Source: Verrucomicrobiales bacterium
Lineage (GTDB): Bacteria > Verrucomicrobiota > Verrucomicrobiia > Verrucomicrobiales > DEV007
NCBI GenBank assembly: GCA_002698785.1
Contig: PAAG01000060.1
Coordinates: 124,001 to 188,000, forward strand
DNA length: 64,000 nucleotides
Direction of reading: 5' to 3'
Shown here: positions 35,825 to 43,517 of the stretch, piece by piece
Layout of the letters: every line of letters begins with the position of its first letter
Numbering within the stretch: position 1 is the first letter of the stretch
Position numbers and translations under genes: made by a program
Notes under the pieces: model-generated
Told to the model about the DNA's origin: nothing
Database searches by the model: none
The model's input: only the letters and a program-made list of their open reading frames with translations

Positions 35825-35914
35825 TTCGAGTTTGCGATGGCTGCCTCTCTTGGGAGAGATCTCGACCGCGGTCGGGGGTTAACAAAGAGCTGGGCTTTTT
35901 TCGGGGAGAGGGGG

Positions 35915-35954
35915 AAGAGAAGCTCGCTTCCCGGGTTGAAGAGGGAAGCGAGCT
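35915..35954 (-). terminator. Terminator hairpin of small RNA C
   Basis: On the minus strand AGCTCGCTTCCC and GGGAAGCGAGCT form a perfect 12-bp stem with a 10-base loop. The following bases TCTCTTCCCC are pyrimidine-rich but hold few T's, so termination may leak into the gene at 35824. Confidence 0.6.
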
Positions 35955-35998
35955 ACACTCACGGTCGAAGGAGGAGGAAAAAGTTTTCTTCCGTGAAC
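35915..35998 (-). ncRNA. Predicted small RNA C (third of three tandem anti-SD RNAs)
   Basis: An 84-nt minus-strand transcript is predicted. Its start G at 35998 lies 7 bases after the -10 box TACTCT (36005-36010, with TG one base before it). A 5' hairpin GTTCACGG/CCGTGAGT (with two wobbles at the base) encloses a loop containing CTTTTTCCTCCTCCTTCG, which includes CCUCCUU, identical to the 16S rRNA anti-SD core. A perfect 12-bp terminator stem follows at 35921-35954 but only a poor T run (TCTCTTCC). Same architecture as copies at 36129 and 36373. Expression and targets are inferred. Confidence 0.68.
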
Positions 35999-36004
35999 AG
36001 GAAT

Positions 36005-36071
36005 AGAGTAGCACTGTCGCTATTTTTGAAAATTGGGAGGGTTTCCAATCATGTCCTACGGATTTCCCCTA
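36005..36071 (-). promoter_or_regulatory. Promoter and operator of small RNA C
   Basis: Minus strand: a 15-bp imperfect dyad TAGGGGAAATCCGTA at 36057-36071, a conserved CTCCCAATTTTCAA block, and an extended -10 TGCTACTCT ending at 36005. The dyad centre (36064) is 66 bases from the predicted start. A further palindrome GTGACAGACCTGTCAC lies just beyond at 36076-36091. Confidence 0.6.
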
Positions 36072-36075
36072 CAAT

Positions 36076-36091
36076 GTGACAGACCTGTCAC
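36076..36091. promoter_or_regulatory. Second palindrome upstream of small RNA C
   Basis: GTGACAG-AC-CTGTCAC is a perfect 7-bp-arm inverted repeat found only before copy C, 78-93 bases upstream of its predicted start. It could be an extra regulator site. A loosely similar GTGAC...GTCAC dyad sits at 54857-54873 before the primase gene. Confidence 0.4.
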
Positions 36092-36128
36092 GAGGACGAA
36101 TGATGAAGCTCGTCACAAGGGGCATCAC

Positions 36129-36167
36129 AAAAAAAAGCTCGCTTCCCCGGTTAGGGAGAAGCGAGCT
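36129..36167 (-). terminator. Terminator hairpin of small RNA B
   Basis: On the minus strand a 13-bp stem (one U-G pair) is closed by a short TAACC-type loop and runs straight into TTTTTTTT. This is the clearest intrinsic terminator in the window. Confidence 0.85.
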
Positions 36168-36211
36168 GAATTCACGTTAGAGAGAGAGGAGGAAAAAATT
36201 CTATCGTGAAC
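36129..36211 (-). ncRNA. Predicted small RNA B (second of three tandem anti-SD RNAs)
   Basis: An 83-nt minus-strand transcript is predicted from G 36211, 7 bases after the -10 box TACTCT (36218-36223). The 5' stem GTTCACGATAGA/TCTAACGTGAAT has one A-A mismatch and one G-U pair; the 18-nt loop is pyrimidine only apart from its first base and contains TTTTTTCCTCCTCTC. The terminator stem AGCTCGCTTCTCC/GGGGAAGCGAGCT (13 bp, one wobble) is followed by eight T's, an excellent intrinsic terminator, which fixes the strand. Confidence 0.75.
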
Positions 36212-36217
36212 GGGAAT

Positions 36218-36284
36218 AGAGTAGCACTCGGGGAATAATTGAAAATTGAGAGCTTTTCGCATCGAGTACTAGGGGATTTCCGTA
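36218..36284 (-). promoter_or_regulatory. Promoter and operator of small RNA B
   Basis: Minus strand: imperfect dyad TACGGAAATCCCCTA at 36270-36284, conserved CTCTCAATTTTCAA block, extended -10 TGCTACTCT. The dyad centre (36277) is again 66 bases from the predicted start G at 36211. Confidence 0.65.
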
Positions 36285-36372
36285 CAAGCGAGTGAATTTG
36301 AGAATGAGCGCCTTTCAGGAGATTCGGGAAGAGGTCAGGCCATCGTGAGACCAGAAATTTTCCTGAGTGTAC

Positions 36373-36411
36373 AAAAAGAAGCTCGCTCCCCCCTCATGGA
36401 GAGAAGCGAGC
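36373..36411 (-). terminator. Terminator hairpin of small RNA A
   Basis: On the minus strand a 13-bp stem with loop CATGA is followed by TTCTTTTTG. The outer seven pairs (GCTCGCT/AGCGAGC) are shared by all three copies; the inner pairs are kept by wobbles. Confidence 0.8.
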
Positions 36412-36455
36412 AATGTTCACGGCAGAAGGAGGGCTGGAGAGGCTCTGCCGCGAAC
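36373..36455 (-). ncRNA. Predicted small RNA A (first of three tandem anti-SD RNAs)
   Basis: An 83-nt minus-strand transcript is predicted from G 36455, 7 bases after the -10 box TATTCT. Its 5' stem GTTCGCGGCAGA/TCTGCCGTGAAC is 12 bp with one G-U pair; the loop contains CCAGCCCTCCT and, with the stem edge, CCTCCTT, identical to the 16S anti-SD core. The terminator stem GCTCGCTTCTCTC/GGGGGGAGCGAGC (13 bp, three wobbles) is followed by TTCTTTTT. Stem sequences differ from B and C while pairing is kept, which supports an RNA function. Confidence 0.75.
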
Positions 36456-36461
36456 AGGTTT

Positions 36462-36530
36462 AGAATACAGTTTCGCTGAGAATTGAAAATCGGGAGGTTT
36501 GCGTATCGCATTGTACGGAAATTCCGTACA
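36462..36530 (-). promoter_or_regulatory. Promoter and perfect 19-bp operator of small RNA A
   Basis: TGTACGGAATTTCCGTACA (36512-36530, minus strand) is a perfect palindrome with 9-bp arms, 7 bases beyond the stop codon of the kinase gene. Its centre (36521) is 66 bases before the predicted start. CTCCCGATTTTCAA and the -10 TGTATTCT follow. The palindrome resembles the GacA box TGTAAG-N6-CTTACA in form, as expected for a NarL/LuxR regulator. Confidence 0.7.
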
Positions 36531-36537
36531 GTATGCG

Positions 36538-39500
36538 CTAGATGGAAAACTGCTCTGGGCGAAGTGGAAGACCGGCCTGATTGAGTAACTGCACGGAACC
36601 GATGGGAATAGTGGCTTCTACGGTGCAGCCTTTGCCGTCTGTATCGATGATGGAGATAGATCCTCCAAGGTGTTCTGCCCTCTCCCGTATACCCCGCAGC
36701 CCGAATTTGTCCTTCATCTTTGCCAGCTCTTTCATCTTGATACCCTTGCCGTTGTCGGAGACTCGAAGCAGAAGGGCATCGTTTTTTCGTTCGAGAGTAA
36801 TGTTCACACGATCTGCTTCCGAATGTCGGATTACGTTCGTCAGCAATTCCTGTGTGATGCGATAAATCGCCACATCTCGGTTCATCTCCTGTTCGGGAAA
36901 GTCCTCTGTAGAAACTTCGAGGCTACACGGAATATTCGTATGTTTTTCGAACTGGTCGACTTGCCACTTGAGGGCTTGAGGCAGCTCCAGATCATCGAGA
37001 ATTGCCGGGCGCAACTCAGCGCAGATTCGTCGCATGTCAGGAAGCGTGTCGTCGATAATCTCCGAGATGCGCTCTGCCAGTTCTACCTGTTTCGGATTGG
37101 CCGATCCTTCGAGTAGTTGATTCTGTAGACTTCGCGAATGCATTTTCAGGCCCGTCAGGGCTCCTCCCAACTGATCGTGTAGTTCTCTTGCGATCCGGGT
37201 GCGCTCTCGTTCCTCGGCATCGAGCGCATCCTGCCGAAGTTCGTGCAGGGCCTTGCTCTGATTCATCCTCTCAAGTGCGTTGGCAAATATCTCGCCAGCG
37301 ATTCGAAGCTCATCGACAAGAACCGCTGACCAGGAAAGTGGATTCGCGTATGTGCTGAAACCGAAGCTACCGACCAGCTCGTTTTCCACGAACATCGGAA
37401 CTACCCCGATACTCGTCCATTTCATTTTCTTGAAGAGGGCTTTCTCCGGGGCAGCGTAGTCAGGCAATTCGTCGGGGTTCAGCACGATGCTGGGTTCGCC
37501 GCGGAAGTAATTTTCTTTCACCCAGGGGAACTTGTGAGGATAAATGCGATGCATCTCCTTGCTCATTGGCCCGACACCTTCGTCGTACCACTCGTAGGCG
37601 AGGTCGACGTGAAACTCGGGGTCATTAAGATCTCCGTTCTGCTGAGCGAGGTAGATGTGAGCGCGTTGTGCCTCGATGGCGACCGCGACCTCGCCAAGTA
37701 TATCCTCAAGCTCCATGCCGATGCTCGCTGGATTCAACGAGATGAGTCGTGCAGAAATTTTTGAAAGAACTCCGGAGACAGCCTGTCGTTTCCCTAGTTC
37801 TTTGTTAGCGGTAGCGATCTGTGCCGTCCTTCGGGAAACAGTATCTTCAAGCTCTTTCTGTTTCCGTTCCTTTTCCCCGCGAGTTCGGATGAGCCGGATG
37901 ATTTGAAGAAATCCGATCACGCCCGCGACGAGCAATGCAAAGGTAATAAGAGTGGAACTGTGGTCCGGGCGAATCCGTACAGGGATCTCCAGGGCCTCTG
38001 AATGTTTCAGGTCGGGATCGATGGCTTCGACCAGGAACGTATGGGTTCCCACATTGGGGGTGGGAATGACCGCCATCTGGGATCTGGTGTATTCCCATGA
38101 TCCCCCGTCGAGTTTGTATCGGTAGGCCATGTGGCCGGGAAGCGCCCTCGACGTCTGACTTCGGAATTGCACGGGCAGGCTCTCCTGCGTATTGAGAGCG
38201 GTGATGACGCTGGGGTTGGGATCGCCCCCCAGTGAATTTGCATATGATAGTGAAGGTGGCGTGGGATTGATCTCGTATCGGAAGACATCAATTCCTGCGA
38301 GAAGAAACGCTTCGTTCTCTGAGGTGAAGACGATCTTTTTCACCTCTGCGGCCCTGTCTCGAAATCCGAATGCCTGCTGCCAGATTTGTCCGTCGGTCAC
38401 AAAAATCCCATCTTTATGTCCCATCCAGCGATTTCCTTTTTCTCCAAAGGTAATTGAGTCAACAGAGAAGGCGCTGACCGGGGGGCCTAGATCAGGCTCC
38501 GGAGGAGCGATAAAGCGGTCACCGTTGAACACAGCCGGTGCGGAGCCGTAGCCTCCTGCCCAGATTCTTCCATCCCCATCTTCCGCCAGGCAAGTTACAG
38601 TCTCTGCATTGAACCCTTCCAGTCGCTTGATTTCACCTTCATGAAGACGAAAAATGTCCTGCTTGTTCTCGACCAGGAAGACGCTCCCGTCTTTGGCACA
38701 GAGGAGGAATGTGATTGGGCGTTTCCGTAGAAAAAATTCTTTCTCCCCATTTTTGTCGATTCGAACCAGCCCCGTTGCGGCCCCCGCCCAGATCGCCCCA
38801 TCGACGCCTTCTTCCAGGCAGCAGATTTCTCTGATCTTTGGCCCCTGAGTGTCGTCCACCGGGCGAAATCGGTCGCCATCGAGGTAGGCGATCTCTCGCC
38901 TTGTTCCCACCCAGATCTTTCCAGAGCTATCTTCGAGAATGGTGTTCACCATATTCGTGAAGAGACCACTTTCCTGGTTGTAGACACGCGGAGTGGGGCT
39001 GGTTACGAGGACGCCCCGCGAAGTGGCGCACCAGAGGGCGCCGGTGTCTTTCCTGACGGTGAAATCATTCACCGCATATCTCGAATCCAGGTTTTCCGGA
39101 AAGAATGGATCGTAGGGCTGGACCGGGCTGCTTGCGAGGACGCGTTCTCTTCCCACAAGCCAGAGGACTCCATAACGATCGAGCAGCGTGTCTTTGATTG
39201 TGCCTGCTTCGAAGGCACTGGCTAGTTCGCGAAGCGAAAGAGAGCCATCCGTTTTCTCTTCGATGAGGAAGCGATAGAACCATCGGGATTCGGAGATCCC
39301 AACGTGAAGGAGCTTTCTTCCTGATGCATCCACGTCGCAACTCAAATGAGTGATCTTTCGAAAAGGGGGAAGCGCGTCCGTACTTACTTCGAGTACTTCC
39401 AGGGTGTCTCTGTCGACTTTCAGGAGTTGTCCATCCGTCACATCTGGCGCACCACTCGTACCGATCCATATCGAATCGTCCGGGTCGAAAGCGAGCGCAG

Positions 39501-41049
39501 TTACATTTTCTTTCTCATTTTCAAATGCCAATGGGGCATGCCTGAATCCGCTCTCTGATTCGCGTACGAAAAGGCCCGCCGAAGTTCCTATCCATATCGA
39601 GCCTTCGTTATCGAATGCGATTTGACTAACACGACCAGTATCGAGTGATTCTTTGGAGAAGGACATGTCCGGTGCCACGCGAAGCAATCCATCGTCCTGA
39701 CCGATCCAGAACCCTCCTTCACTTTTGTCTGCCAGGATGGGGATAGGAATGTGTTTGCTCGACCAGCTTAGCGAGACGCCCTGTTCGGGTCCGTATTCGG
39801 TAAGTTCATCGAAATTTCGAATCAGACTTACTCGCCCTTGCTCGGCGAGACAGACAGCTCCGGTTTCGCTATCGATCGCGATGCCCATGTATCCCGAAGA
39901 TCCCGAAATGGGGCGCCACGGGAAAGAGTGAACTGTGTTGTTAGACATGTGGGTCACGCCGGAAAGACCAGAGATCCAGATGCCTCCCTCCGGATCTTCA
40001 GCAATGCCCGTTCCCGGATTAGAAAAGAACCCCTGGGTGACTCCGTAGGAGTAAAATTCGTCCCGGTTGATCGGTGGCGGAGCGATCAGTGAAGTGGAGT
40101 TCCATTCTATTTTCGAGACTGTGGGTGTGCTCGATCTCAGGATGATCGATTCTTGCGTGGATTTGCCAGATACCACTTTTGTGTTGCGCCCCTGGGTTTC
40201 GTCGATGTCCCACGAGGGAACGAGGAAATGGCTGCCTGTGGGGAGAATGTGCTCGGTGAGAGGCTCGAGGGTCAACCGAGCCGTCCTGGCACCAGACGCA
40301 CCGTCCAGATACAGGTCGAGTAATGGGCTGATATCGGGGTGGGGAAGATCTGACAAGGTAAAGTGAAACGTGCCTGTGGAAAATTCAGACGAAGCGAGGA
40401 TGATGTCGCCGAGGCTGGATTTGATGTCGTGGTGTTTTTGTCTGCGTCCCCACGAAATGAAGGAGTATTCACCCTTTCGGTCGGTGTCTCGGTAAATAAG
40501 TCCGAGTCCGACGATAGGGTTCTCGAGCCCGTTGAGATTGTATCCAGGTGTTTCGGATAGCGGAATTCGCCACTCGTATGCGCGCGTCCGCGCCTCTTCA
40601 TTGGTGAGAGCCGCCACCCTCATCTCGGGACCGGGAAAGGCACTGTCGGGGTCTCTCACGGTGAGGGGTATTTCTGATGCCTCGGGGAATGAAACACGCA
40701 ACGCTGGTGCGTCGCTACGGTCGTGCCTGACATCCAGGTACAGAGTCCCGTGGTCGGCCCGACTCAAAACGTCGTCTTGAATTTCGATTGCGAGAAAAAG
40801 CACATTGTTGCTTTGATTCCACATCGCGCGAAACTCGGCTGTGAAATCTCCCTCTTCCGAATTGTCGTCTTCGTAATGCTCGATGCGCTGAACGGAGATT
40901 TCCGTGGGCCAGTCATCGAATTTACCATCGATCTTTACAGGTCGGTCGTGGTGCGTTGCTATGCCCACAACGCCGTTGTCTGCCAGGACACAGGTAGTTG
41001 AAAGGCTGAGTGCTAGAGCCAGGAAAAGAATACGCCAATAACGTCCCAT
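36538..41049 (-). CDS. Sensor histidine kinase with CBM9-like domain, beta-propeller and HisKA_3
   Basis: ATG 41049 (1503 residues) is preferred since it gives a signal peptide (RILFLALALSLSTTCVLA); the frame is open 65 codons further. Order: CBM9-like domain (VKIDGKFDDWPTEI, about 30-220), a propeller of two-component-regulator repeats (words such as DNEGSIWIGTSAGLF, DSSGKIWVGTRREI), a Y_Y_Y-type domain (HMAYRYKLDGGSWEY), one membrane helix (LITFALLVAGVIGFLQII), a GAF-like region, HisKA_3 with H1291 (RIARELHDQLGG), and the ATPase with N about 1405 and DNGKG. It probably senses a periplasmic carbohydrate or derivative and phosphorylates the NarL-type regulator at 34503. Behind the hybrid kinase by 44 bases on the same strand. 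Confidence 0.92.
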   Translation of the reverse strand: MGRYWRILFLALALSLSTTCVLADNGVVGIATHHDRPVKIDGKFDDWPTEISVQRIEHYEDDNSEEGDFTAEFRAMWNQSNNVLFLAIEIQDDVLSRADHGTLYLDVRHDRSDAPALRVSFPEASEIPLTVRDPDSAFPGPEMRVAALTNEEARTRAYEWRIPLSETPGYNLNGLENPIVGLGLIYRDTDRKGEYSFISWGRRQKHHDIKSSLGDIILASSEFSTGTFHFTLSDLPHPDISPLLDLYLDGASGARTARLTLEPLTEHILPTGSHFLVPSWDIDETQGRNTKVVSGKSTQESIILRSSTPTVSKIEWNSTSLIAPPPINRDEFYSYGVTQGFFSNPGTGIAEDPEGGIWISGLSGVTHMSNNTVHSFPWRPISGSSGYMGIAIDSETGAVCLAEQGRVSLIRNFDELTEYGPEQGVSLSWSSKHIPIPILADKSEGGFWIGQDDGLLRVAPDMSFSKESLDTGRVSQIAFDNEGSIWIGTSAGLFVRESESGFRHAPLAFENEKENVTALAFDPDDSIWIGTSGAPDVTDGQLLKVDRDTLEVLEVSTDALPPFRKITHLSCDVDASGRKLLHVGISESRWFYRFLIEEKTDGSLSLRELASAFEAGTIKDTLLDRYGVLWLVGRERVLASSPVQPYDPFFPENLDSRYAVNDFTVRKDTGALWCATSRGVLVTSPTPRVYNQESGLFTNMVNTILEDSSGKIWVGTRREIAYLDGDRFRPVDDTQGPKIREICCLEEGVDGAIWAGAATGLVRIDKNGEKEFFLRKRPITFLLCAKDGSVFLVENKQDIFRLHEGEIKRLEGFNAETVTCLAEDGDGRIWAGGYGSAPAVFNGDRFIAPPEPDLGPPVSAFSVDSITFGEKGNRWMGHKDGIFVTDGQIWQQAFGFRDRAAEVKKIVFTSENEAFLLAGIDVFRYEINPTPPSLSYANSLGGDPNPSVITALNTQESLPVQFRSQTSRALPGHMAYRYKLDGGSWEYTRSQMAVIPTPNVGTHTFLVEAIDPDLKHSEALEIPVRIRPDHSSTLITFALLVAGVIGFLQIIRLIRTRGEKERKQKELEDTVSRRTAQIATANKELGKRQAVSGVLSKISARLISLNPASIGMELEDILGEVAVAIEAQRAHIYLAQQNGDLNDPEFHVDLAYEWYDEGVGPMSKEMHRIYPHKFPWVKENYFRGEPSIVLNPDELPDYAAPEKALFKKMKWTSIGVVPMFVENELVGSFGFSTYANPLSWSAVLVDELRIAGEIFANALERMNQSKALHELRQDALDAEERERTRIARELHDQLGGALTGLKMHSRSLQNQLLEGSANPKQVELAERISEIIDDTLPDMRRICAELRPAILDDLELPQALKWQVDQFEKHTNIPCSLEVSTEDFPEQEMNRDVAIYRITQELLTNVIRHSEADRVNITLERKNDALLLRVSDNGKGIKMKELAKMKDKFGLRGIRERAEHLGGSISIIDTDGKGCTVEATIPIGSVQLLNQAGLPLRPEQFSI

Positions 41050-41093
41050 CTCGAAAACGTAACACGAACGGAGAGGGCCATCACTAGAAAAGA

Positions 41094-43289
41094 TCAAGGG
41101 CGGGAACTGGCGCTTTGCTCCGATGATCTGCGTGCTGGCAGTGAATGCAAAAGTTCTCGGAGCTGATCCGGATTCACCGGTTTCACGAGATGCCGATCGA
41201 ACCCGGCTTCGTCGGATTTCTGCATGTCGCTCTCTCTTCCCCAACCACTGATAGCGACCAGGTGGATCTCATCTCCGCCTTCCATCGCGCGTATGCGACG
41301 GGCTGCTTCGTGACCGTCCATGTTGGGCATGCCTATGTCCATTAGGACGATGTTAGGGTGAAAGTTGTGAGCTGCTTCGACCGCTTCAACGCCATCACTG
41401 GCCACCTCGACTTCGTAACCTTCCATCTCAAAGATCATCTGCATCGCGAAAGTCGCTGTTTCGTTATCATCCGCGATCAGAATCTTCCGATCTCGCGGTG
41501 GCTCGAACGAAAGTTTCGCCTGCACGGTTGCAGGTGGTTCGCTGGCGCGAAGGCTTCGCTGCTCTGGTGACTGGCTGAGAAGGGGGAATCGCACTGTGAA
41601 AGTACTACCCTTGTCTGTTCCCTCGCTCTCGACTGATATCGTTCCCTGGTGAATCTCGACCAATGATCGAACCAGGGTCAGGCCGATACCCAGACCGTTG
41701 GAAACGTCATTCCCTCGATGCATGAACTGTTCGAACATGGAGAAAATCTGTTCCTGCCTGTCGGGAGGAATGCCGTATCCGTTGTCCCGCACCGTGACTA
41801 CGGCATGGTCTTTTTCCGTAGTAACTTCGAGTGAAATCTTGCCGTTACCTTTTGGGGTGTATTTGGCGGCGTTGTTCAGGAGGTTTGAGAAGATCTGGGT
41901 GAGCCGATGGGGATCACCGAATATCATGACCTTTTCCTGATCGTCCGGCAGCTTAAGTTCGAAGTGATGGTTCGCCGCCTTGATGAACGGCATACTTGCA
42001 TCCACTGCATTTCGAAGTTCGATGATGAGATCGAGTTCTTCGAGTCGCACGTTGACCTTGCCCCTCGTGATACGGGAGACATCGAGCAGATCGTCTATCA
42101 AACGTACCATCTGCTCTGTCTGGCGAACCATCATCGCCATGGTCTCTTCGGTTCTGGCTGGATCGTCTTTGGCGAGTTTCAGCACTTCCAGTCCCGATCG
42201 GATTGGAGCCAGGGGATTGCGGAGCTCGTGGGCGAGAGAGGCGAGAAACTCGTCTTTTCTCCGGTCGCCTTCTTTCAATTCCTGGTTGCGAAGTGCCTCG
42301 TCTTCGAAGGCTCGGGCCCGGAAAATCGCTGAAGACACGGCTCCACGGAGCATCTCGAGAAAGCTGGCATAGTCTTCGTCGTAAGGGCGCAACGGATTCA
42401 AAGCAGCAACCAAGACTCCACAGATTTCTTTTGTTCCCGTTCCACCAAGCGGAATCAATGCGACCTGGGTAGGTGGTGTATTCCAATCTCCCGTGGGGAA
42501 TGAGCTGTCGTCGACTTCTTCAATGATGATTTCACTTCCGTCACCAACCTTGTCGAATGGCCATACGCTACTTTCTGAAAAGCGTGCTTCGGGCAGGGCG
42601 GTCGGGTGTGCAGGGTCGATGGCGACCGTCTGCTTGAGAATTAGTTTTCCCGTATCCTCTGCATCAATTCCGTAGAGAAGGCCAAATGGAATATCGAGTG
42701 TGTTCGTTTGCAGGGCATTGCGGACATCCACGCAGACCTCCTCCCGGGTCATAGCACCCTTGGTGCAATCGAAGATCTCCTGTATGAGCTTGTGGCGACG
42801 GTTCATCACGACCCGCTTCGTGGCATCTTTCGCGATCCCGAGAATGCCACGGATAGTCTCCGATGAATCTATGATGGGAGTGTGAGAATAGGAGTAATAC
42901 GTTTCTTCAGGGTATCCGTATCGGTTCAGGATAAAGAGGCGATCCTCTTCCTTGCGTCCCTGTTCGGTTGTCCGAATTTCGTCAACCATCGGGGCAACGT
43001 CATCCCAGACTTCTCTCCATACTTCCGATGCAGGTTGTAGGAGGCAGTTCGGGTGTTTCTCACCGACGAGTGGAATATACGCGTCGTTATAAAAATGAAT
43101 CAGATCGTCGCCCCACCAGATGAACATGCCCTGTGGAGAGTGCAGGAGCAGGTGGACGGTCGTTTTCAGCGCATCGGGCCAGTCCTGCGGAGGTCCCAGT
43201 GGATGGGTAGCCCAATCCAAAGCCTGCAGGCTTTGTGCGATCTCTCCGTCGCCTTGGAGAAATGTTGGAATGGTGGTCAGATCCGACAT
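41094..43289 (-). CDS. Hybrid histidine kinase: PAS, GAF, HisKA, ATPase, receiver
   Basis: The 731-residue protein has no membrane segment. A PAS-like region (WGDDLIHFYNDAYIPLVG) comes first, then a GAF-like region, HisKA with H354 (SLAHELRNPLAPI), the ATPase (FSNLLNNAAKYTP, VRDNGYGIP, GLGIGLTLVRSL), and a C-terminal receiver with phospho-acceptor D651 (VLMDIGMPNMDG) and Lys in HLVKPVNP. It is the first gene of the pair with the large membrane kinase, so the two may share output. The mRNA just before its ATG reads CACCTCCTT, an anti-SD word where an SD would be expected. Confidence 0.92.
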   Translation of the reverse strand: MSDLTTIPTFLQGDGEIAQSLQALDWATHPLGPPQDWPDALKTTVHLLLHSPQGMFIWWGDDLIHFYNDAYIPLVGEKHPNCLLQPASEVWREVWDDVAPMVDEIRTTEQGRKEEDRLFILNRYGYPEETYYSYSHTPIIDSSETIRGILGIAKDATKRVVMNRRHKLIQEIFDCTKGAMTREEVCVDVRNALQTNTLDIPFGLLYGIDAEDTGKLILKQTVAIDPAHPTALPEARFSESSVWPFDKVGDGSEIIIEEVDDSSFPTGDWNTPPTQVALIPLGGTGTKEICGVLVAALNPLRPYDEDYASFLEMLRGAVSSAIFRARAFEDEALRNQELKEGDRRKDEFLASLAHELRNPLAPIRSGLEVLKLAKDDPARTEETMAMMVRQTEQMVRLIDDLLDVSRITRGKVNVRLEELDLIIELRNAVDASMPFIKAANHHFELKLPDDQEKVMIFGDPHRLTQIFSNLLNNAAKYTPKGNGKISLEVTTEKDHAVVTVRDNGYGIPPDRQEQIFSMFEQFMHRGNDVSNGLGIGLTLVRSLVEIHQGTISVESEGTDKGSTFTVRFPLLSQSPEQRSLRASEPPATVQAKLSFEPPRDRKILIADDNETATFAMQMIFEMEGYEVEVASDGVEAVEAAHNFHPNIVLMDIGMPNMDGHEAARRIRAMEGGDEIHLVAISGWGRESDMQKSDEAGFDRHLVKPVNPDQLRELLHSLPARRSSEQSASSRP

Positions 43290-43517
43290 AAGGAGGTGCG
43301 AAGGGGAACAAACAGCCGTGCTAGTTCTACGACAAGGGGAATCTAAGGGGATTCAAAATACCGAATAACGTGCGTTTTGCCCGGTTTTTGGCCGTTCTGA
43401 GGGGCGTAGTGGCGTGAATACAGCCGCTACCACCGTTGACGCAGAGGAGGGCGCAAGCCTAGCCTCGGGTGCTTATCTGCTCGCAAACCGTTTGCCCAAC
43501 CCCCACTCGCGACTTCC

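Noticed and set aside
35915-36530. Plus-strand reading of the small-RNA units as CsrA/RsmA-sponge RNAs with GGA loops
   Set aside because: The complementary loops do contain GGAGGA words, but the T runs after the hairpins, the -10 boxes and the fixed operator spacing all lie on the minus strand.
43290-43318. Strong plus-strand SD (AAGGAGGTG) before a small gene
   Set aside because: The only start within range opens a 16-codon frame at a poor distance; the word is more notable on the minus strand.
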